A DNA stretch of 49,574 bases from Neisseria gonorrhoeae (GTDB taxonomy: Bacteria; Pseudomonadota; Gammaproteobacteria; Burkholderiales; Neisseriaceae): contig NZ_QNRU01000014.1 of assembly GCF_003315235.1 (NCBI RefSeq), positions 1-49,574 on the forward strand. The letters are read 5' to 3'. The notes beneath the pieces are model-generated. The model was not told the DNA's origin. It was given only the letters and a program-made list of their open reading frames with translations, and ran no database searches. Positions within the stretch are counted from its first letter, which is position 1. Each line of letters begins with the position of its first letter. Of the stretch, positions 36,522-44,977 are shown one piece after another. A program made the translations under genes and the position numbers.

Positions 36522-36548
36522 TATAAGAAATTTTAAACACTCGGTCAA
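36520..36548 (-). promoter_or_regulatory. Sigma-70 promoter of the dcw cluster
   Basis: On the minus strand TTGACC (36543-36548) and TATAGT (36520-36525) are exactly 17 bases apart, about 75 bases before mraZ. The match to consensus is strong. Confidence 0.75.
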
Positions 36549-36792
36549 ATCAGGGCATGAAAACTCATTAACATATCTGAAATTTTTATTCTGTTTAAAA
36601 ACAATAAGATAAAAAATGACGACAACGGCACGGCGGGTGCAGTACAGAGTGACCGAACCAATAAACAACTATATATGATTAATTTAATAATATAAACACA
36701 ATATATAGTATTAAGATAAAGCCATGACAGCACCCGTACCAACGTGTAATATGTCGGGAAATCCAATAAATTTACACAAGCTAACATTTATC

Positions 36793-37971
36793 ATGCTCCT
36801 CCCCTCCCCCGAAGCACGGCAATCCTCGCTCAATCTGCAAACCCTCATTGCCGAAGAAATCGGCAAACACGGCAATTGGATTCCATTTTCACGTTTTATG
36901 GAATTGGTTTTATACGCTCCGCAATACGGCTACTACACCGGCGGCAGCCATAAAATCGGCAATACCGGGGATTTTATTACCGCACCGACCCTCACCCCTC
37001 TGTTTGCACAGACACTGGCACGCCAACTTCAAGAACTCCTGCCCCAAACGGCGGGCAATATCTATGAATTCGGCGCGGGAACCGGACAGCTTGCCGCCGA
37101 TTTGTTGGGCAGCGTTTCAGACAGCATCAACTGTTACTATATTATTGAAATATCGCCGGAGCTGGCAGCACGTCAGAAAAACCTGATTCAAGCCCGTGCA
37201 CCGGAAGCATCTCAAAAAGTTGTCCACTTGACCGCACTTCCCGAAGCGTTTGACGGCATCATCATCGGCAACGAATTACTCGATGCCATACCTGTCGAAA
37301 TCGTCCGTAAAAATGAAGGAGGATTACTCGAGCACATCGGCGTTTGCACGGATAACGGCCGTTTCGCCTATTCTGCAAGACCCTTGCACGACCCGTCGCT
37401 TTCCACCTCGGCTTCCCTCTATTTTCCTCAAACAGATTATCCCTATACCAGCGAACTGCACCCGCAACAATATGCCTTTATCCGCACCCTTGCCTCAAGG
37501 CTTGAACGCGGGGGTATGATATTCATCGACTACGGTTTTGATGCGGCGCAGTATTACCACCCGCAACGCAATCAAGGCACATTGATCGGACACTACCGAC
37601 ACCACGTTATCCACAATCCTTTCGACTTCATCGGGTTGGCAGATCTGACCGCCCACGTCAACTTTACCGACATTGCCCAAGCCGGTACGGATGCAGGACT
37701 GGATTTGACAGGCTATCTGCCCCAGTCCCATTTTCTGCTGAATCTGGGCATAACCGAACTGTTGGCACAGACGGGTAAAACAGATTCGGCAGCCTATATC
37801 CGTGAAGCCGCCGCTGTTCAAAAACTGATTGACCAGCATGAAATGGGCGAACTGTTTAAAGTCATCGCATTCGGAAAAAATATCGGCATCGACTGGGCAG
37901 GATTCCGCTTCGGCGACATCTGCCACAAACTCCAACCCTCGTGCCGTCTGAATCCGCTTCAGACGGCATAA
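36793..37971 (+). CDS. MidA/NDUFAF7-type SAM-dependent methyltransferase
   Basis: This is a 392-residue class I methyltransferase of the MidA family, which in mitochondria methylates a complex I subunit; the bacterial substrate is unknown. Motifs are WIPFSRFMELVLYAPQYGYY, GDFITAPTLTPLF, YEFGAGTGQLAADLL (SAM site) and IIIGNELLDAIPVE. I chose ATG 36793 because homology starts there. ATG 36724 in the same frame would add 23 residues without family likeness, though it has a slightly better ribosome site. It is divergent from mraZ across an AT-rich region. The last codons (CRLNPLQTA) are an uptake-sequence hairpin. Confidence 0.87.
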   Translation: MLLPSPEARQSSLNLQTLIAEEIGKHGNWIPFSRFMELVLYAPQYGYYTGGSHKIGNTGDFITAPTLTPLFAQTLARQLQELLPQTAGNIYEFGAGTGQLAADLLGSVSDSINCYYIIEISPELAARQKNLIQARAPEASQKVVHLTALPEAFDGIIIGNELLDAIPVEIVRKNEGGLLEHIGVCTDNGRFAYSARPLHDPSLSTSASLYFPQTDYPYTSELHPQQYAFIRTLASRLERGGMIFIDYGFDAAQYYHPQRNQGTLIGHYRHHVIHNPFDFIGLADLTAHVNFTDIAQAGTDAGLDLTGYLPQSHFLLNLGITELLAQTGKTDSAAYIREAAAVQKLIDQHEMGELFKVIAFGKNIGIDWAGFRFGDICHKLQPSCRLNPLQTA

Positions 37972-37975
37972 ACTT
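37943..37975 (+). terminator. Uptake-sequence hairpin at the end of the midA-like gene
   Basis: GCCGTCTGAA (37943-37952) and TTCAGACGGC (37958-37967) flank a 5-base loop inside the coding end; the TAA follows at 37969 and a T run after it. Confidence 0.65.
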
Positions 37976-38022
37976 TTTAACATTTAAAAACAAGAAACTA
38001 ATTCAAAATTAAAAAATACGGC

Positions 38023-38050
38023 TTGTCAAAAAAACAAAAAAACATATAAT
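38023..38050 (+). promoter_or_regulatory. Promoter of the tRNA pair
   Basis: TTGTCA (38023-38028) and a perfect TATAAT (38045-38050) are 16 bases apart, 17 bases before the first tRNA. Confidence 0.75.
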
Positions 38051-38066
38051 AGCTAATTCACGAAAC

Positions 38067-38143
38067 GGCGAATTAGCTCAGTCGGTTAGAGCAGAGGAAT
38101 CATAATCCTTGTGTCCGGGGTTCGAGTCCCTGATTCGCTACCA
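38067..38143 (+). tRNA. tRNA with CAT anticodon (Met, or lysidine-type Ile)
   Basis: This is a 77-base cloverleaf with encoded CCA. The acceptor stem is GGCGAAT/ATTCGCT with a G1-T72 wobble pair, the D arm GCTC/GAGC, the anticodon stem GAGGA/TCCTT with loop ATCATAA, and the T arm CGGGG-TTCGAGT-CCCTG. CAT reads Met AUG, or Ile AUA if C34 is modified to lysidine. It lacks the C1-A72 mismatch of initiators. The identity is left open between elongator Met and Ile2. Confidence 0.9.
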
Positions 38144-38150
38144 GATTTTC

Positions 38151-38226
<76 letters not shown>

Positions 38227-38229
38227 GAT

Positions 38230-38266
38230 AAAAAAGCACAGACCGTAAAAGGTATGTGCTTTTTTA
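38230..38266 (+). terminator. Terminator behind the tRNA pair
   Basis: AAAAAGCACA-ACC pairs with GGT-TGTGCTTTTT and ends in six T residues. Confidence 0.8.
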
Positions 38267-38370
38267 TTGCCTGATTGCCGGAAAATAAAGAATAAACCAC
38301 TGCCTTCAAAACAGGCAATCGACTTTAAACCTATTGCCCCGCCTGTCCTGATTTTATCAGCCCGCCAGAC

Positions 38371-38405
38371 AAACCCGACCTGAATAATGTCTTCAGGTCG
38401 GGTTT
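38371..38405. terminator. Terminator behind uppP (bidirectional)
   Basis: A perfect 14-base stem (38371-38384 with 38392-38405) with AAA/TTT flanks lies 6 bases past the minus-strand uppP stop. The 100 bases before it hold no gene. Confidence 0.8.
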
Positions 38406-38411
38406 ATGGTT

Positions 38412-39233
38412 TCATTCCCAACTTATCCAGCCCGACAACCACAATATTATGATGACAATGCCGAAAACAATGCGGTAATAGGCAAACGGGATATAGTTTT
38501 TCTTGGAAACAAACTTCAGCAGTGCTTTAACCGCTACCAAACCGGAAACAAAAGCGGCAATAAAGCCTATCAAAATCAAACCGACATCATGCAGGGTGAA
38601 AAATCGGTAATGTTTCAGGACATCATAAGCCGTTGCTGCAACCATCATCGGAACGGCCAAGAAAAATGAAAACTCCGTTGCCGTTTTCCGCTCGATTCCC
38701 CAAAGCATCCCGCCCATAACCGTACTGCCCGAACGGGACGTACCCGGAACCAGTGCAAACACTTGGGCAACACCGATCATCAACGCATCAATCGGACGCA
38801 ATGCATCAACATCGGCAATTTTAGGCTCTGCTCGGCTTTGGCGTTTCTCCACCCACAAAATAAAAAAACCGCCCAAAACCAGCATGACTGCAACACTCAA
38901 GGGGTTAAACAGATACTCTTTGATTTGTTTGTCGAACAACAGCCCCATCACGGCGGCAGGTATAAAAGCAATGGCAAGATTGAGGACGAAACGGTTGGCT
39001 TTCCGGTCTTTTCCCACGCCATGCAACACATTGCTGAAACGCTGCCGGTATTCAAACACTACCGCCAAAACCGCACCGAGCTGGATGGCAATTTCAAAAA
39101 CCTTGTGATTGCTGTGAAAACCAATCAGATTGCCGAACACAATCAAATGTCCGGTGCTGGAAATCGGTAAAAATTCGGTAAAACCTTCTACCAAGCCCAT
39201 CATCAGGGCTTTCAGGACAATCAAAAAATCCAT
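38412..39233 (-). CDS. uppP: Undecaprenyl-diphosphatase
   Basis: This is a 273-residue membrane enzyme (BacA family) that recycles undecaprenyl pyrophosphate to the carrier lipid used by MraY. The two family motifs are [19 protein letters not shown] near the N-terminus and [19 protein letters not shown] in the middle, with about eight helices. It is on the minus strand with dsbA upstream (32-base gap). Confidence 0.95.
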   Translation of the reverse strand: MDFLIVLKALMMGLVEGFTEFLPISSTGHLIVFGNLIGFHSNHKVFEIAIQLGAVLAVVFEYRQRFSNVLHGVGKDRKANRFVLNLAIAFIPAAVMGLLFDKQIKEYLFNPLSVAVMLVLGGFFILWVEKRQSRAEPKIADVDALRPIDALMIGVAQVFALVPGTSRSGSTVMGGMLWGIERKTATEFSFFLAVPMMVAATAYDVLKHYRFFTLHDVGLILIGFIAAFVSGLVAVKALLKFVSKKNYIPFAYYRIVFGIVIIILWLSGWISWE

Positions 39234-39265
39234 TGCTTGCGCTTCTTTCGGATACGGGAGTTCGG

Positions 39266-39910
39266 CTATTTCTGTACAGCAGGGGTCTGACGCTTGCGTT
39301 CTTCCCTGACTTTGGCAACCAATTCTTTAATCGTATGAACGCCGCCATCAAAGCCATTATTGAAGATAACGCGGTATTTTCCGCCGACAATAACGGTCGG
39401 CGTGCTGTCAATACCGTATTGTTCCGTCAGTTTCTGCATTTTTAATGCGACGGCGGCAGCTTCGGGGGAATCATAGGCGCGCATCAGTTTTTTGCCGTCA
39501 AAACCTTTTTGAGATAAAGCCCATTTCCCGGCAACAGCCCTGTTTTCCAAACGGATTTTTTGTTCGTAAACTGCTTTAAACACAGCAGAGTTTGCCTGAT
39601 ATTTCAAACCCGACAGCTTGACCGCAGCAGCCATTCTTGCCAGACCGAGCATTTCAGGCCGCCAGACCACGTGCTCCGTCCGCAGATAAGTATCAGACGG
39701 CAATGCCTTGCCCAGTTTCAATAACAAAGGATCGAAATGATGGCAATGTACGCAAAAATAGCCGAAAAATTCCAAAACCTCAATTTTTCCCGGCTGTTCT
39801 TGAGGAATGGGTTTATCCAACACAAGATAGTCTTCCCCTTCCGTCAGGGCATATGCCTGCGCGGACAACACTGCCGACAGCAGCAGCGGCAACAGATGTT
39901 TAAACTTCAT
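39266..39910 (-). CDS. dsbA: Periplasmic thiol:disulfide oxidoreductase DsbA
   Basis: This is a 214-residue protein with a signal peptide ([21 protein letters not shown]) and a thioredoxin fold. The active site is C53-V-H-C56 in [13 protein letters not shown], and the cis-Pro loop is [11 protein letters not shown]. It has no lipobox, so it matches the soluble periplasmic DsbA3 type rather than the lipoprotein paralogues of Neisseria. It oxidises cysteines in secreted proteins such as pilus components. It starts 2 bases after the SPOR-protein stop, so the two genes form an operon. Confidence 0.93.
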   Translation of the reverse strand: MKFKHLLPLLLSAVLSAQAYALTEGEDYLVLDKPIPQEQPGKIEVLEFFGYFCVHCHHFDPLLLKLGKALPSDTYLRTEHVVWRPEMLGLARMAAAVKLSGLKYQANSAVFKAVYEQKIRLENRAVAGKWALSQKGFDGKKLMRAYDSPEAAAVALKMQKLTEQYGIDSTPTVIVGGKYRVIFNNGFDGGVHTIKELVAKVREERKRQTPAVQK

Positions 39911-39912
39911 AA

Positions 39913-40782
39913 TTATTTGCCTTCAATCGCACGGATCAGGCTGGCAACCCCATGCTTTTTCAACTCGTCCTGCATTTTTTTCACCGCATCGGCAGACATA
40001 TTGCCGCTTTGCACGCGGTAAAGCGTTTTATGTCCCGCCTGATAGCCGACCACTTCGGAAGATATGCCCAAGATTGCCAGTTTGGCACGCTGCCCTTCCG
40101 CGCTCCGGCGGTCGGCATACGCGCCCATTTGCAGATAATGCGTTGCTTCCGCCTTGCCAAACGTTTTCATTTTCTGCACTTCTTTGGCAGCGGCACTGCG
40201 CGCTTTTTCGATGCTGCCGCTGTTGAGGATTTGTTCCGGGGTCGGTTTGGGTGCAACTTTTTCCTTCGCCGCCTTTTTCTCTTCTTTTGAAGCTTTTTTC
40301 TCTGTTTCTTTAGACGGTTTTACCGCTTGTTTTTTAACCGTTTCGGCATCTTTCTTCTGCGCTTTTTCCCTGACGGTTTGTTCACGCTCTTCCGTCAGTG
40401 CTTTCTTGCGCACTGCCTGTCCGTCCGGCTCTTCCCGTTCCGGCTCGCCCGCCTTTTCTTCAACCTCGTCGGCTTTGTCGGCAACGGGCTGCTTGTCGGC
40501 AGCTTTTTCCGCATCCGACTGCTCTGCCTCTTTCGCAACATCCGGTTCGGACAAGGCGTTTTGATCGGCCGGTTCAGGTTGGATGTCTTCCTTAGGCTGG
40601 TTTTTCAGTTTCAGGATTTCCGTTTCTGCAGGCTGCTTCGACGGAGCCGGGATTTTGAACGCATTTTGACCGCCCTGGTTCAGATAAAGCAAAATACCGG
40701 CAATAATGACCGTTGCCAGTATCAAACCGAAGAAGAAACCGGACAGACCTTTTCCGGATTGGGAAAATTTGTTCATAAACAT
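39913..40782 (-). CDS. FtsN-like SPOR-domain membrane protein
   Basis: This is a 289-residue bitopic protein. It has a short cytoplasmic start, one membrane helix (GFFFGLILATVIIAGILLYL), a long periplasmic Glu/Lys-rich linker (about residues 55-195, low complexity) and a C-terminal SPOR domain (from about 210: HYLQMGAYADRRSAEGQRAK). SPOR domains bind denuded glycan at the septum, so a role as FtsN equivalent is likely. ATGs at 40782 and 40776 are both possible. It is transcribed with dsbA and uppP. Confidence 0.85.
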   Translation of the reverse strand: MFMNKFSQSGKGLSGFFFGLILATVIIAGILLYLNQGGQNAFKIPAPSKQPAETEILKLKNQPKEDIQPEPADQNALSEPDVAKEAEQSDAEKAADKQPVADKADEVEEKAGEPEREEPDGQAVRKKALTEEREQTVREKAQKKDAETVKKQAVKPSKETEKKASKEEKKAAKEKVAPKPTPEQILNSGSIEKARSAAAKEVQKMKTFGKAEATHYLQMGAYADRRSAEGQRAKLAILGISSEVVGYQAGHKTLYRVQSGNMSADAVKKMQDELKKHGVASLIRAIEGK

Positions 40783-40881
40783 ACCTTAATGTGTTTCAGA
40801 CGGCATTAACGCCGTTTGCTTACGGGCGGATATTCTAACAATATCGCCATATTTGGGCAAAACCTGCTTCCATTCCCGTTC

Positions 40882-42378
40882 CTATAAAGCACGACGGAAG
40901 CCTATGGCTTTCATGACGTGGCTTCTGCCGACTTCTTCATCGCCCGCCAAATCCGCCAATGTACGCGCCACGCGCATAATGCGGTGGAAGCTGCGGGCGG
41001 AAAGAGACAATTTTTCCAGCAGGCTACCCAAGGCTTCCTGCGCTTCTTTTTGGATGCGGGCTTGGGAATCGAGTTCGCTGACGCTCAAAGCGGCGTTGAC
41101 TTTGCCCTGCCGTGCGTATTGTTTGCCGCGGGCGGCGATGACGCGTTCCAAAACGGACGCACTGCTTTCGCCCGCTTCCTGCTGCATCAGTTCGGCGGCG
41201 GACAGGCTGGGGACTTCGATGGTCAAATCGATGCGGTCGAGCAGCGGACCGGAAATTTTGCTTCGGTAACGCGCGACACTTTCGGGCGTGCAGCGGCAGG
41301 GTTTGACGGGATGCCCGAGATAACCGCACGGACACGGGTTCATGGCAGCGACAAGCTGGAATTTGGCGGGATAGACGGCTTGGCGCGCCGCGCGGGAAAT
41401 GTGGATTTCGCCGTTTTCCAACGGTTCGCGCAAAACCTCCAAAACTTTGCGGTCGAACTCGGGCAATTCGTCCAAAAATAAAACGCCGTGATGCGCCAAT
41501 GAAATCTCGCCCGGACGCGGATCCGAGCCGCCGCCGACCATAGCCGCCGCGCTGGCGCCGTGATGCGGACTGCGGAAAGGACGGTTGCTGTCGAGTTGTT
41601 GTTGGTGGTTGGGCAGGAGCGAACGCAATGCCCAAACTTCTACCAATTCGTCTTCGGCCAGCGGCGGCAGGATGCCGGGCAGCCGTTGGGAGAGCATAGA
41701 CTTGCCTGTTCCCGGCGGGCCCATCATCAAGAGGCTGTGTCCGCCTGCGGCGGCGATTTCCAAAGCAAGGCGGGCAGAGTGCTGACCTTTCACATCACAC
41801 AAATCAGGTTGTCCGCCATGTTCAGACGGCATTTGCGGTACGGAACATTCGGTTTGCGCCAAAGGTTCGATACCGTTCAAATGAGCGGCGACTTCGCCCA
41901 AAGAGCGCGCGCCGTAAACGGTAATGCCGCGCATCACGGCGGCTTGTCCTGCGTTTTCTTCAGGCAAAACAAATGCACGTTTTGCCTGCATACCCTGCCA
42001 CGCCATCGCCAACGCGCCGCGCACGGGGCGCAACAACCCCGACAGTGCCAATTCCCCCGCAAACTCGTATTCCGCCAGCTTTTCGGGTGCAACCTGCCCC
42101 GATGCGGCAAGGATGCCGATTGCAATCGGCAAATCGAAACGCCCCGACTCTTTGGGCAGGTCGGCAGGGGCGAGGTTGACGGTGATTTTTTTGGCGGGGA
42201 ATTCAAAACCGCTTTGAATAATGGCGGCACGGACGCGGTCGCGGCTTTCCTTTACTTCCGTATCGGGCAGTCCGACGATGTTGAAATGCGGCAGGCCGTT
42301 GGCAAGGTGGGCTTCCACTTCGACCAACGGCGCATTCATACCGCTCAAGGCGCGGCTGTAAACCAAGGCAAGCGACAT
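40882..42378 (-). CDS. comM: ComM/YifB-type AAA+ ATPase (competence helicase)
   Basis: This is a 498-residue Mg-chelatase-like protein. It has an N-terminal Lon-protease-like domain (SRALSGMNAPLVEVEAHLANG), then an AAA+ core with Walker A GPPGTGKS (220-227), Walker B GVLFLDELPEF and a four-Cys zinc site CPCGYLGHPVKPCRC. ComM promotes branch migration of incoming DNA in natural transformation, which suits this uptake-sequence-rich genome. An uptake sequence inside the gene is translated as MPSE (183-186). It follows ubiK by 13 bases. Confidence 0.9.
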   Translation of the reverse strand: MSLALVYSRALSGMNAPLVEVEAHLANGLPHFNIVGLPDTEVKESRDRVRAAIIQSGFEFPAKKITVNLAPADLPKESGRFDLPIAIGILAASGQVAPEKLAEYEFAGELALSGLLRPVRGALAMAWQGMQAKRAFVLPEENAGQAAVMRGITVYGARSLGEVAAHLNGIEPLAQTECSVPQMPSEHGGQPDLCDVKGQHSARLALEIAAAGGHSLLMMGPPGTGKSMLSQRLPGILPPLAEDELVEVWALRSLLPNHQQQLDSNRPFRSPHHGASAAAMVGGGSDPRPGEISLAHHGVLFLDELPEFDRKVLEVLREPLENGEIHISRAARQAVYPAKFQLVAAMNPCPCGYLGHPVKPCRCTPESVARYRSKISGPLLDRIDLTIEVPSLSAAELMQQEAGESSASVLERVIAARGKQYARQGKVNAALSVSELDSQARIQKEAQEALGSLLEKLSLSARSFHRIMRVARTLADLAGDEEVGRSHVMKAIGFRRAL

Positions 42379-42391
42379 ATTTCAGACGGCC

Positions 42392-42712
42392 TTATTCGCC
42401 GGCTTCGGTTTGCTGCCTGATTTCGGCGACGGCTTCTTCGGCAGCGGCTTCAGCCGCTTCCAATGCTGCCCGTTCGGGATTTTGCGCGGCTTCGAGTCTC
42501 GCCAGACGTGCTTCCAAAGCCGCCAGTTTGGTACGGGTTTTAATCAAAACCTGCTGCTGGATGTCGAATTCTTCGCGCGTAACCAAATCCATACGGTTGA
42601 ACGCGCCGCCCAGCATCGCCTTAATATTTTTTTCCACATCTTTGGCAGGGCTGTTGGCGATGGTTTCGCTGATTTTCGAGCCGACTTCTTCAAAAAGCTG
42701 CTTGCCGAACAT
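42392..42712 (-). CDS. ubiK: Ubiquinone biosynthesis accessory factor UbiK (YqiC/BMFP)
   Basis: This is a 106-residue small helical protein. The family pattern is present: LFEEVGSKISETIANSPAKDVEKNIKAML, then EEFDIQQQVLIKTRTKLAALEARLA, a coiled coil, and an Ala/Glu-rich tail. UbiK binds lipids and UbiJ and aids aerobic ubiquinone synthesis. The ATG at 42712 (MFGKQLFEE) follows GGA; an in-frame extension to 42958 reads through intergenic sequence. Confidence 0.87.
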   Translation of the reverse strand: MFGKQLFEEVGSKISETIANSPAKDVEKNIKAMLGGAFNRMDLVTREEFDIQQQVLIKTRTKLAALEARLARLEAAQNPERAALEAAEAAAEEAVAEIRQQTEAGE

Positions 42713-43199
42713 AATCTGCATCCTTCCTGAACATATCAAATTCAAGCGGCTATTGTATAAGGAAAAATGCCGTCTGAAAACGGGCGGCGGATAATCGTCA
42801 AAACATACCGCGCCCCCTTTGCGGTTGCTAAAATTACACTTCGAGACACCTGCCGCCTGAAAACGGATTTCATATTCCGCGCAACGCCCGATTACATTAC
42901 AAGACACTACAAAACAATATGCTGTTTTAAATGATTTTTCCGATGCGCATCGTTTCAAACTCGGCTTTTTAAGCCATTAAGTGCTTTGCAAACAACAGAA
43001 ATTGGGTTATGCTGAAACGGATTATTTACAATTTCATATAGTTTCATTACATATCTTATTGTAATTGAAGATAATTTATCCGAATCCCCTTTCGGGTATC
43101 CGGATTTTCCGTTGTACTTTCATTAGAAAAACATTTCAGGCGCAAGTTGCTTGCAATTTCAAAGCCTGTAATTCTGAAGTTTTAGACGAGGAATAGCAC
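42713..43199. other. Gene-free region between ubiK and putP
   Basis: These 487 bases hold one uptake sequence at about 42769-42778 and AT-rich sequence from about 42990. At 43078-43105 an imperfect hairpin (ATCCGAATCCC...GGGTATCCGGAT) is followed by TTTCC, about 95 bases before putP. I see no gene. The hairpin could be an attenuator for putP or a plain terminator. Confidence 0.5.
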
Positions 43200-44726
43200 A
43201 TGAATCCCATGTACATCACTTTTGCAATCTATTTGGTTGCAGTCCTTCTCATCGGGCTTGCCGCTTATTTTTCCACGCGCAATTTCGATGATTATATTTT
43301 GGGCGGGCGCAGCCTGGGCCCGTTTGTTACGGCGATGTCGGCAGGCGCGTCCGATATGTCCGGCTGGCTTTTGATGGGTCTGCCGGGCGCGATTTATTTG
43401 AGCGGTTTGAATGAGGCTTGGATTGCCATCGGCCTCTTGGTCGGCGCGTATTTCAACTGGCTCTTGGTGGCGGGCCGCCTGCGCGTGCATACCGAATATG
43501 CCAACAATGCGCTGACGCTGCCGGATTATTTCTTCCACCGCTTCGGCGCGGGCGGACACTTGATGAAAGTGGTTTCCGCACTGATTATCCTGTTTTTCTT
43601 CACGATTTATTGCGCCTCGGGCATTGTGGCGGGCGCAACCCTGTTCCAAAGCCTGTTTGAAGGTATGACTTACAATCAGGCAATGTGGCTGGGCGCGGGC
43701 GCGACCATCGCCTATACCTTCTTGGGCGGCTTCTTGGCGGTCAGCTGGACGGATACGCTGCAGGCTTCTTTGATGATTTTCGCCCTGATTTTAACGCCGG
43801 TGATGGTCTATCTGGGCTTGGGCGGCGCGGAACAGATGTCTGCCGCGATTCAAAGCGTCGCCGCAGGCACGGGCAAAGAATACGGCAGCCTGTTTGCCGG
43901 TACGACCGTCATCGGCATCATTTCCACCGCCGCCTGGGGCTTGGGCTATTTCGGACAGCCGCACATTTTGGCGCGCTTTATGGCCGCCGAAAGCGCGAAA
44001 TCGCTGGTATCCGCACGCCGCATCGGCATGACTTGGATGGCGTTGTGCCTTGCGGGCGCGGTAGCGGTCGGTTATTTCGGCATTGCGTATTTCGGTGCAA
44101 ACCCCGACAAAGTTTCTTCTATGAGCGGCAACCACGAACGCATCTTCATCGCGCTTTCCACCCTGCTGTTCAACCCTTGGATCGCCGGCATCATTTTGAG
44201 CGCGATTTTGGCGGCGGTGATGTCCACCCTGTCCTGCCAGCTTTTGGTTTGCTCCAGCGCGATTACCGAAGACTTCTACAAAGGCTTTTTGCGTAAAAAC
44301 GCGCAACAGTCGGAATTGGTATGGGTCGGCCGCCTGATGGTATTGGCGATTGCCGTGATTTCCATCCTGATTGCTTCCGATCCGAACAGCAAAGTATTGG
44401 GACTGGTGTCTTACGCGTGGGCAGGTTTCGGTGCGGCATTCGGCCCGATTGTGATTCTGTCCGTATTGTGGAAACGCATCACTGCCTACGGCGCGTTGTC
44501 AGGCATGGTTGCAGGTGCGTCAACCGTTGTTGTGTGGGCGGAATGGGTAAAAAAACCGGCTCGAGCGGCAGGCGAAAGCGGCTTGTTGACGATGTACGAA
44601 ATCGTCCCGGGCTTTATTGTTTGCTTGATCGTTGCCGTGTTGGTTTCCCTGTTCAACAAAGAACCTTCGCGCGAAATCCAAGAACGCTTTGAAAAAGCCG
44701 ACGCAGATTACCGCGCCGCCCGATAA
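43200..44726 (+). CDS. putP: Sodium/proline symporter
   Basis: This is a 508-residue SSS-family inner-membrane transporter with about 13 helices that imports proline with Na+. Motifs are FDDYILGGRSLGPFVTAMSAGASDMSGWLLMG, AYTFLGGFLAVSWTDTLQASLM, GYFGQPHILARFMA and ILAAVMSTLSCQLLVCSSA. GAGGA precedes the ATG. The catabolic gene putA follows on the same strand after a 251-base gap with two hairpins. Confidence 0.95.
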   Translation: MNPMYITFAIYLVAVLLIGLAAYFSTRNFDDYILGGRSLGPFVTAMSAGASDMSGWLLMGLPGAIYLSGLNEAWIAIGLLVGAYFNWLLVAGRLRVHTEYANNALTLPDYFFHRFGAGGHLMKVVSALIILFFFTIYCASGIVAGATLFQSLFEGMTYNQAMWLGAGATIAYTFLGGFLAVSWTDTLQASLMIFALILTPVMVYLGLGGAEQMSAAIQSVAAGTGKEYGSLFAGTTVIGIISTAAWGLGYFGQPHILARFMAAESAKSLVSARRIGMTWMALCLAGAVAVGYFGIAYFGANPDKVSSMSGNHERIFIALSTLLFNPWIAGIILSAILAAVMSTLSCQLLVCSSAITEDFYKGFLRKNAQQSELVWVGRLMVLAIAVISILIASDPNSKVLGLVSYAWAGFGAAFGPIVILSVLWKRITAYGALSGMVAGASTVVVWAEWVKKPARAAGESGLLTMYEIVPGFIVCLIVAVLVSLFNKEPSREIQERFEKADADYRAAR

Positions 44727-44732
44727 ACCCCT

Positions 44733-44769
44733 TTCAGACGGCACGGCATCCCGGTTCGTGCCGTCTGAA
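44733..44769 (+). terminator. Uptake-sequence hairpin behind putP
   Basis: TTCAGACGGCAC (44733-44744) pairs with GTGCCGTCTGAA (44758-44769), 6 bases past the putP stop. Confidence 0.65.
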
Positions 44770-44783
44770 CCCGCTTCCGGGCC

Positions 44784-44827
44784 AAACACAAATAAACCTT
44801 GCCTGCATACAGGCCTTATTTGTGTTT
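44784..44827 (+). terminator. Second hairpin between putP and putA
   Basis: AAACACAAATAA (44784-44795) and TTATTTGTGTTT (44816-44827) form a perfect outer stem, with an inner GCCTG-CATA-CAGGC stem. It ends in TTTTA, so putA probably has its own promoter. Confidence 0.7.
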
Positions 44828-44977
44828 TACCCGTTTCATTTTCAAAGAAACGGAAGCACCGATTCTGCCCGCATTTGAAGCCTTGTATTTCATCTGCGGA
44901 TTTATTACGATATTACCGTATTCAGGCCGCACCGATGCCGTCTGAACCCCCCGAAAAAACTTTGGAGGATCCAAAAA

